Source: an uncultured Collinsella sp.
Lineage (GTDB): Bacteria > Actinomycetota > Coriobacteriia > Coriobacteriales > Coriobacteriaceae
Direction of reading: 5' to 3'
Assembly (NCBI GenBank): GCA_900542315.1
Contig: UQMV01000030.1
Span: forward strand, 1-28,384
Length of the DNA stretch: 28,384 bases
The notes beneath the pieces were generated by a model, which did not search any database, was not told the DNA's origin, and was given only the letters and a program-made list of their open reading frames with translations. Positions 22,918 to 28,384 of this stretch are shown piece after piece. Made by a program: the position numbers and the translations under genes. How positions within the stretch are numbered: the stretch's first letter is position 1; each line of letters starts with the position of its first letter.

Positions 22918-24165
22918 ATGGCAATTAATCAAGAAACGGCCGTCATTAAGGCGCGCATGGACCGTATTCCCTCGGCGTTGTCGCCCGAACTTGTCGAGCG
23001 CATTTCCGCCGATCGTGCTTCGGGGCATGTCAACCCGTATCGTTGCAACGACGATCAGGTTATTCGTCGTATTGATCGCGCCGCCGACAAAGGCACGCTT
23101 ATGCGTCCGGCGTTTATGCGCGATACCGAAAAGATACTTCATCTTCCGGCGTACACCCGTTATGCAGGCAAAACGCAGGTCTTTAGCTTCCGTAGCAATG
23201 ATGATCTTTCACGCCGCGGTTTGCACGTACAGCTTGTCTCCCGCATTGCGCGCGATATCGGTCGCGCCCTGGGGCTCAATTGCGATCTGATCGAGGCGAT
23301 TGGCCTGGGTCACGACTTGGGACACACGCCTTTCGGCCATGCCGGCGAGCGCTTCCTCAACGATATCTTTCATGAGCGTACGGGGCGTTATTTTTTCCAT
23401 AACGTGCAGTCGGTCCGCGTGCTCGACGCGTTGTATGGCCGCAACGTGTCGCTCCAGACGCTCGACGGCGTGCTATGCCATAACGGCGAGTACGAGCAGC
23501 GTGTGTTTGAGCTCTCGGACATGGGCTCCTTTGACCAGTTTGACCAGACGGTTGAGGATTGCATTGTCACGGGCTATAGCGCAATTGAGCATCTGCGTCC
23601 CATGACGCTCGAAGGCTGCGTGGTCCGCATCTCTGATATCCTTGCCTACGTTGGGCGCGATCGCCAAGACGCCATTGCGGCGGGCCTGCTTTCGCCCGAC
23701 GCTTTTGATGATGGCCGGGGCGGTGCCTACAACAGTTGGATCCTCACGCATGCCTCCATCGATATCGTTGAGCACAGTTATGGTAAGCCGCGCATCGAGA
23801 TGAGCGAGGACCTGTTTGAGGAAATTCGCCGAGCCAAGCACGAGAACTACGAGAAGATCTATAGCAAGGGCGGTATCGAAGGCGATTCCGAGGCGGAGCT
23901 GCGCGAGGCATTCGAAAAACTCTACGACCGTTGCCTGCAGGATATAAACGAAGGCGACGAGTCTTCGTATATCTTTAAGCACCATATTTCGCGCATTGAG
24001 CAGCAGCTTTCCTACTACGATCGCACCTACGCTTGGCAGGACGACAAGGATCAAGCCGTGGTGGATTATATCGCGAGTATGACGGACGGTTATTTCTGCG
24101 AGCTGACGAGCAAGCTGTTCCCGGGTCTAAAGTTTCCGCATCGTACCTATATTAACGAACGGTAG
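22918..24165 (+). CDS. dGTPase-like HD-domain triphosphohydrolase
   Basis: HD-superfamily phosphohydrolase resembling deoxyguanosinetriphosphate triphosphohydrolase, which cleaves dNTPs to nucleoside and triphosphate. The 415-aa protein shows FRSNDDLSRRGLHVQLVSR (91-109) and the metal motif GHDLGHTPFGHAGE (131-144) with His132-Asp133. The C-terminal half contains the helical DILAYVGRDRQDAI segment. The start at 22918 has TAAGGAG 6 nt upstream. It differs from the E. coli Dgt pattern and fits the shorter bacterial dNTPase class. The exact nucleotide preference is unknown. rarA follows after a 60-nt gap. Confidence 0.85.
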   Translation: MAINQETAVIKARMDRIPSALSPELVERISADRASGHVNPYRCNDDQVIRRIDRAADKGTLMRPAFMRDTEKILHLPAYTRYAGKTQVFSFRSNDDLSRRGLHVQLVSRIARDIGRALGLNCDLIEAIGLGHDLGHTPFGHAGERFLNDIFHERTGRYFFHNVQSVRVLDALYGRNVSLQTLDGVLCHNGEYEQRVFELSDMGSFDQFDQTVEDCIVTGYSAIEHLRPMTLEGCVVRISDILAYVGRDRQDAIAAGLLSPDAFDDGRGGAYNSWILTHASIDIVEHSYGKPRIEMSEDLFEEIRRAKHENYEKIYSKGGIEGDSEAELREAFEKLYDRCLQDINEGDESSYIFKHHISRIEQQLSYYDRTYAWQDDKDQAVVDYIASMTDGYFCELTSKLFPGLKFPHRTYINER

Positions 24166-24180
24166 TTCGTATCATTTCGG

Positions 24181-24197
24181 TATACTGTTGGTCAACA
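24181..24197 (+). promoter_or_regulatory. Possible -10 element and operator before rarA
   Basis: TATACT (24181-24186) resembles a -10 hexamer and is directly joined by the inverted repeat TGTTG-GT-CAACA (24186-24197). No good -35 is visible. The start codon of rarA lies 29 nt downstream of the repeat. Confidence 0.35.
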
Positions 24198-24225
24198 ACG
24201 ATTTTGATTGATGTACAGGATGGCT

Positions 24226-25575
24226 ATGGACGACCTTTTTTCTGCTTCGACGCGCGAGCGTTCCTTTCAGAATGCGCCGCTTGCGGTGCGCATGCGCCCC
24301 AATTCGCTCGACGAGTATGTGGGCCAGCAAGAGGCCGTCGGTAAGGGCTCATGGTTGCGTGCTGCGATCGAGCACGATGTGCTTTCGAGCGTGATACTGT
24401 ACGGGCCGGCCGGTACGGGCAAGACGACGCTGGCCCACATTATTGCCAACCATACAAAGAGTGAGTTTGTCGAGGTCAGCGCCGTCACGGGTACCGTGAA
24501 GGACCTGCGTCGCGTGATTGATGAGGCCAAGACGCGCCTGAATACGTACGACCGTCGCACCATTCTATTCATCGATGAGATTCACCGCTTCTCTAAGTCG
24601 CAGCAGGATGCCCTGCTGCATGCAGTTGAGAACCGTACCGTCATTATGATTGGCGCTACGACGGAGAATCCGTACTTCGAGGTAAACTCGGCGCTGCTCT
24701 CACGTGGCCGAGTCGTGGAGCTTGAGCATTTAAAGGACGAGGATATCGCCATGCTTATCGAGCGTGCGCTCGAGGCACCGCAGGGCTTGAACGGTAAGTT
24801 CTCGGCCGATGAGGATACGGTCAAGACCATCTGCACGCTGGCAGCGGGTGACGCTCGCTCGGCGCTCACGACGCTCGAGCTTGCGAGCGAGATTGCCGTC
24901 ACGCGTCCCGATACCGAGGGAACGCCAGCGCCCGCGGCGGGGGAGCGCTATCCCATCACCGTGGATGACGTGAAGATCGCCAACCCGCGTCGCGGCTTTA
25001 CGTATGACAAAAACGGCGACATGCACTACGACATCATCAGTGCGTTTATTAAGTCTATGCGCGGTAGTGACCCCGATGCCACGATCTATTGGCTCGCGCG
25101 CATGATCGATGCTGGGGAGGATCCTAAGTTTATCGCTCGCCGTATTATGATTCACGCTTCTGAGGATGTTGGCAACGCCGATCCGCAGGCGCTTTTGGTG
25201 GCGCATGCCGCGTTTAAGTCTGCCGAGGTCATTGGCTATCCCGAGTGCCGCATTAACCTTGCTCAGGCTGCACTCTATGTGTGCTTGGCGCCTAAGTCAA
25301 ACGCATGTGAGGCCTCGATTGACGCGGCGTTGGCCGATATTCATAGCAGCGGTTTACGTGAGGTGCCGAGTTATTTGCGCGATCGTCATCGCCCAGGTAG
25401 CGACGAATACGGTGTATACAAGTATCCGCATGATTATCCCGAAGGCTGGGTCGATCAGCGCTATTTGCCCGAGGGGCTGGAGCGTGGCGCGTTCTGGCAG
25501 CCTGCGGGCCGCGGCTGGGAAGAGTGGCGCGTAGAGCAAAGCGAACGCGACCGTAGCGGTAATGCGCCCAAGTAG
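24226..25575 (+). CDS. rarA: Replication-associated recombination protein RarA (MgsA), AAA+ ATPase
   Basis: Clamp-loader-like AAA+ ATPase acting at stalled replication forks. Counting from ATG 24226 (449 aa): PLAVRMRPNSLDEYVGQQ at 18-35, Walker A GPAGTGKT at 60-67, Walker B ILFIDEIHRF around 113-122, sensor 1 GATTENPYFEVN from 143, and the tetramerisation/MgsA C-terminal region (YDIISAFIKSMRGSDPDA, then MIHASEDVGNADPQALLVA). ATG 24226 is preferred because AGGA (24217-24220) lies 5 nt upstream and RarA proteins begin MD-LF; longer in-frame starts at 24208, 24211 and 24220 lack spacing. Confidence 0.95.
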   Translation: MDDLFSASTRERSFQNAPLAVRMRPNSLDEYVGQQEAVGKGSWLRAAIEHDVLSSVILYGPAGTGKTTLAHIIANHTKSEFVEVSAVTGTVKDLRRVIDEAKTRLNTYDRRTILFIDEIHRFSKSQQDALLHAVENRTVIMIGATTENPYFEVNSALLSRGRVVELEHLKDEDIAMLIERALEAPQGLNGKFSADEDTVKTICTLAAGDARSALTTLELASEIAVTRPDTEGTPAPAAGERYPITVDDVKIANPRRGFTYDKNGDMHYDIISAFIKSMRGSDPDATIYWLARMIDAGEDPKFIARRIMIHASEDVGNADPQALLVAHAAFKSAEVIGYPECRINLAQAALYVCLAPKSNACEASIDAALADIHSSGLREVPSYLRDRHRPGSDEYGVYKYPHDYPEGWVDQRYLPEGLERGAFWQPAGRGWEEWRVEQSERDRSGNAPK

Positions 25576-25670
25576 GTCCTTGGCACCTCGCACATTCCCT
25601 TTGGGTATCTTCCCCCTTCTTTGGGGTACCATGAAAGGCGTCTGTATTTCGATTCCTTCGGGAGGCTTGT

Positions 25671-26261
25671 ATGAGTCCCATTCAAATCGCCCTGCTGGTG
25701 CTTGCCATTGCCGGCGTGTGGGCTATTGTTGAGCTCGCGCTTACCCTGCGCAAGACCCGCAACGTTGTCGACTCGCTCGATAAGACCGTGAACGACCTCA
25801 ATAACACCATCGCCGAGGCGCAGCCGGTGGTGGCAAAACTCGACGGCGCTGTCGACGAGCTTACGCCGGCACTTGCCCATATGGAGCCGCTGCTTAAGTC
25901 GAGTAAGACGGCAGTTGATGCCCTTACCTCCAACCTCGTAGAAGTCGAGGCGGTCGTCCGCGATATTTCCGAGGTCACCGGCAGTATGGCCGAGGCCAGC
26001 AATGCCGTGTCGAGTGTGACCGACTCCGCTGCCGGTGCCGTGCAGAAACTCTTTAACAAGGTGAAGACTCCCGCGGCCGACGCCGAGCGCAAGCTTTCCG
26101 CTGCCGAAGAAGCCGAGCAGCCGACCGAGCGTGTCCTGATTGGCGAAGCCGGGGACGATGTCGCTGCTGGTGACAATGATGCACAGAAGCCTGCTGCTAA
26201 AGCAGCCCAGTATTACACCTACACGCCCGCCGAGACCACCGAGGAGTCCTGCGATGAGTAG
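25671..26261 (+). CDS. DUF948-like membrane protein with coiled coil
   Basis: A 196-aa protein with one N-terminal membrane helix (about 4-24, IQIALLVLAIAGVWAIVELA), then a long amphipathic helical region (about 28-125) of heptad-like repeats that resembles DUF948-type and chemotaxis-linker proteins, then a low-complexity Ala/Glu/Asp-rich tail. The function is unknown; such proteins are often linked to general stress operons. GGGAGG (25660-25665) lies 5 nt before ATG 25671. The stop overlaps the next start by 8 nt, so it is the first gene of the operon with the anti-sigma factor, sigma factor and transporter. Confidence 0.75.
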   Translation: MSPIQIALLVLAIAGVWAIVELALTLRKTRNVVDSLDKTVNDLNNTIAEAQPVVAKLDGAVDELTPALAHMEPLLKSSKTAVDALTSNLVEVEAVVRDISEVTGSMAEASNAVSSVTDSAAGAVQKLFNKVKTPAADAERKLSAAEEAEQPTERVLIGEAGDDVAAGDNDAQKPAAKAAQYYTYTPAETTEESCDE

Positions 26262-26631
26262 CGAAGCAACTTGCCCCATTACGCTGACCGTTGCCGGCGA
26301 CCCGCGTCTGGCGCGCCTTGTGCGCATGACGGCGGCAAATGTCGGTGCGCTCTGCTCCATGTCCGTCGATCGCATCGAGGACATTCGTATGGCTGCCGAG
26401 GAAGCATTTATTTTCGGCTGCACGGCTGTTGATTCCGATGACATCTCAATCAAATTCGATGTCGACGAATCTCACGTTGGCATGACCTTTACCTTTGGCG
26501 ACCAGGCCACCGTCGACGAGGATGACCAGGCCGCTGTGTATGCCGAGCTCATTTTGGCGAGCGTGTGCGATTCCTACGAAAAGACTGCGGCGCCCCTGAC
26601 GCTTTCCCTCGACCTCAAGGCGGATATCTAA
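26254..26631 (+). CDS. RsbW/SpoIIAB-like anti-sigma factor, degenerate
   Basis: A 125-aa GHKL-like protein directly upstream of a SigB/F-type sigma gene, as rsbW is to sigB. The helix IRMAAEEAFIFG (44-55) aligns with the N-box of SpoIIAB/RsbW kinases, but the Mg-binding Asn is replaced by Phe54, and no DxGxG-type G-box is visible in the 80-110 region. It may still bind sigma without being a kinase. Start ATG 26254 has GAGGAG (26241-26246) 7 nt upstream and overlaps the previous stop. The sigma gene starts one base after its stop. Family assignment rests on context plus weak motifs. Confidence 0.7.
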   Translation: MSSEATCPITLTVAGDPRLARLVRMTAANVGALCSMSVDRIEDIRMAAEEAFIFGCTAVDSDDISIKFDVDESHVGMTFTFGDQATVDEDDQAAVYAELILASVCDSYEKTAAPLTLSLDLKADI

Positions 26632-26632
26632 T

Positions 26633-27424
26633 ATGACCGAACGTTCCCGGAGCGGTAAGACCGCTTGGGACAAGGAGAAAACCCGCGAGCTGTTTCGTCG
26701 CTATAAAGAGACCGGTGACCCGGACGCACGCGAGCAGCTCGTCATGTCCCACATGAACCTGGTAAGGTTTCTTGCCAACAAATTTAAGAACCGCGGCGAG
26801 CCGCTCGATGACCTTATGCAGGTTGGCTATTTGGGCCTGCTCAAGGCTATCGACCGCTTTGACCCTGAGCGCGGACTCGAGTTCACCACGTTTGCCACGC
26901 CCACCATCTTGGGCGAGATCAAGCGTCACTTCCGCGACAAGGGCTGGAGCGTGCGCGTGCCCCGTCGCTTGCAGGAGCTCTCGGCCAAGGTCAACCAGGC
27001 TACCGATAAGCTCACCAACGAGCTACAGCGCTCGCCCAAGGTTGAGGAGATCGCTGAGTATCTAGATGTGACTGTCGATGAGGTCCTCGAGGCTATGGAA
27101 TCGTCTTCGGCTTATACCTCGGTGCCCATCGAGGCTCCTGGTGCGTCCGATTCCGACGATGCCCCCTCGATTCTCGACCGTTACGCCGACGACGACAGCG
27201 AGCTCGACTTTACCGATGACCGCTTGGTGATCGAGGAGGCCATCCGTGATTTCTCGCCGCGCGAGCGCGAGGTGATTGAGCTGCGCTTTGTGAAGGGCAT
27301 GACCCAGATCGAGATCGCTAAGAAGCTGGGTATTTCTCAGGTGCAGGTTTCGCGTCTGCTGCGCCGCACGCTTAAGAAGATTCAGGACAAGATCGACCCC
27401 GACGGAGTGATGATTCGTTCATGA
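26633..27424 (+). CDS. SigB/SigF/SigG-family RNA polymerase sigma factor
   Basis: Group 3 sigma-70 factor, probably for general stress or a developmental response. The 263-aa protein shows region 2 at about 36-105 (LVRFLANKF, DLMQVGYLGLLKAIDRFD, FTTFATPTILGEIKRHFRD), region 3 at about 108-160 (VPRRLQELSAKVNQATDKL) and region 4 at about 195-255 (FSPREREVIELRFVKGMTQ, then an HTH GISQVQVSRLLRRTLKKI). An acidic linker (168-192) separates regions 3 and 4. The start follows the anti-sigma stop by one base; the end overlaps the transporter start by 4 nt (ATGA). No anti-anti-sigma gene is visible in the window. Confidence 0.93.
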   Translation: MTERSRSGKTAWDKEKTRELFRRYKETGDPDAREQLVMSHMNLVRFLANKFKNRGEPLDDLMQVGYLGLLKAIDRFDPERGLEFTTFATPTILGEIKRHFRDKGWSVRVPRRLQELSAKVNQATDKLTNELQRSPKVEEIAEYLDVTVDEVLEAMESSSAYTSVPIEAPGASDSDDAPSILDRYADDDSELDFTDDRLVIEEAIRDFSPREREVIELRFVKGMTQIEIAKKLGISQVQVSRLLRRTLKKIQDKIDPDGVMIRS

Positions 27425-28344
27425 GTGAGCACCCCCAACAAACCGATCGCGTGCTGCGCGACACCCGCATTCTGACGCTTCGCATTTGGGCTGTTGTCGG
27501 CTGCATTGTCATCGCCGCTGTCATCTTTAACCTTATCGGCATCCTGGCGCCGGTTATCGAGTTTCTCGCCGTTGGTTCCATCATTGCCTTTGTGATGTCC
27601 CCGATTACCAATTGGCTCGAGCATCATGGCGTCGGCCGTGGCATCGGTTCGCTTATCGCGCTTATTGTTGTTGTTGCCGTGCTCGTCGGTGTCGTTTGCA
27701 TCTTGTCGCCGATTCTCTTTGGTCAGATCATGGAAGTCCTGAGCCGCCTGCCCGAGCAGCTTCGTGTTGCGGGTGGCGATCTCAACGAGATGGTCTCGCA
27801 TGCCAAGACGCTCAACAACACGCCGCTCAAGGAGTATTTGGACGACAACCTGTCGTCGCTGGTTGCCGTGGCATCGAAGTATGTGTCTCAGATCGCTGCC
27901 GAGCTTGGCCGCGGTGTGTTCCCGCTCATCACCAATACGGCCTCGCAGTTGTTCGTGATCTTCCTTGGTCTGGTGCTTGCCTACTGGATGGCCTGCGACT
28001 ACCCTCGCATGCATCACGAGATTTGCACCATCATCGGTCAGGAGAAGGAGACCTCGTACCGCTTTATGGTCGCCATCCTTTCTCGCTCTGTCGGCGGCTA
28101 CATGCGCGGCATGGTCGTGACGTCCATCTGCGGTGGTTTCCTCGCCTTTATCGGTTTTATGATCATCGGTCATCCGTATGCGGCGCTCATGGCTATCTTT
28201 ACCGGCATCATGCATTTGGTTCCGGTCGTCGGTCCCTGGGTGAGCGCAGCAATCGCCACGGTACTCGGCTTCATGTTCAGTCCCATGTTGGCGTTATGGA
28301 CGCTCATCGTGACGATGGTCGCGCAAAACGTCACCGATAACGTG
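27421..28344 (+). CDS. AI-2E (PerM) family transporter, 3' end missing
   Basis: A membrane protein of the AI-2E family of putative exporters; substrates vary and are mostly unproven. The first 308 residues are present: two early helices (about 25-58), a helix at 75-100, a soluble helical segment at 105-170, and paired later helices (LFVIFLGLVLAYWMACDYP, then from about 240 to the end). The family block IMHLVPVVGPWVSA and the start of the NVTDN block are visible. The gene is cut at 28344 where adapter begins; the apparent last 11 codons and stop are adapter, not protein. ATG 27421 overlaps the sigma stop, so it is translationally coupled to the stress operon. Confidence 0.9.
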
Positions 28345-28384
28345 AGATCGGAAGAAGCGTCGTGTAGGGAAAGGGTGTAGATCT
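28345..28384 (-). other. Illumina adapter sequence at the contig end (contamination)
   Basis: The last 40 bases match the reverse complement of the Illumina P5/Read 1 adapter (AGATCGGAAG...), with one inserted A and one A-to-G change. They create a false stop codon for the transporter. This mirrors the adapter at the start of the window. Confidence 0.97.

Noticed and set aside
28345..28380. The last eleven codons and stop of the transporter
   Set aside because: They are encoded by adapter sequence, not by the genome.
1..28384. CRISPR array, tRNA or rRNA genes, insertion sequences, prophage
   Set aside because: No regularly spaced repeats, cloverleaf sequences, transposase motifs or phage genes were seen in any gap.

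Overview
The window is a contig of about 60% GC (judged by eye) that carries untrimmed Illumina TruSeq adapter at both ends (1-49 and 28345-28384), so real sequence runs from 50 to 28344. Gene order (acpP-rnc-smc-ftsY-ffh, thyA-folA, ileS behind a T-box, lspA-rluD), frequent GTG/TTG starts and codon usage suggest a gut actinobacterium of class Coriobacteriia, most likely Collinsella or a close relative. That placement is an inference from layout and protein style, not from a search.

Layout. (1) 50-6883, plus strand: the 3' end of acpP, then rnc, smc, ftsY and ffh, tightly spaced or overlapping, closed by a strong hairpin. This joins RNA processing, chromosome organisation and SRP-dependent membrane targeting. 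(2) 6999-7769, minus strand: a DUF134 helix-turn-helix protein fused to a NifX/NafY-type (FeMo-cofactor-binding-like) domain and a His/Cys-rich tail. A perfect internal Shine-Dalgarno precedes the second domain, and two copies of a TGACATATGTCA-type palindrome lie at its promoter. (3) 7988-9364: thyA-folA, the thymidylate cycle pair. (4) 9474-11863: a SpoU rRNA/tRNA methyltransferase and a MATE exporter. (5) 11948-12144, minus strand: a cobO/btuR corrinoid adenosyltransferase with most of its interior deleted; only the first 15 and last 50 codons remain, in different frames. (6) 12237-14666: ftsH, a strong terminator, and a DUF523 protein. (7) 14794-15882, minus strand: a GldA-like iron/zinc alcohol dehydrogenase. 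(8) 16021-19169: an isoleucine T-box leader and ileS. (9) 19392-21004: lspA-rluD. (10) 21087-25575: a membrane GT2 glycosyltransferase, a lone CpaA/TadV-type prepilin peptidase, a dGTPase-like HD hydrolase and rarA. (11) 25671-28344: a probable four-gene stress operon of a DUF948-like membrane protein, a degenerate RsbW-like anti-sigma factor, a SigB/SigF-family sigma factor and an AI-2E (PerM) family transporter cut off by the contig end.

Most of the window is housekeeping. The least ordinary items are the metal-tailed DUF134-NifX fusion with paired operators and an internal start, the deleted cobO, a pair of 37-nt hairpins with covarying stems at the 3' ends of two unrelated genes, a T-box whose conserved bulge deviates from consensus, and an anti-sigma factor lacking the N-box asparagine. 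No tRNA, rRNA, CRISPR array, insertion sequence or prophage was seen.
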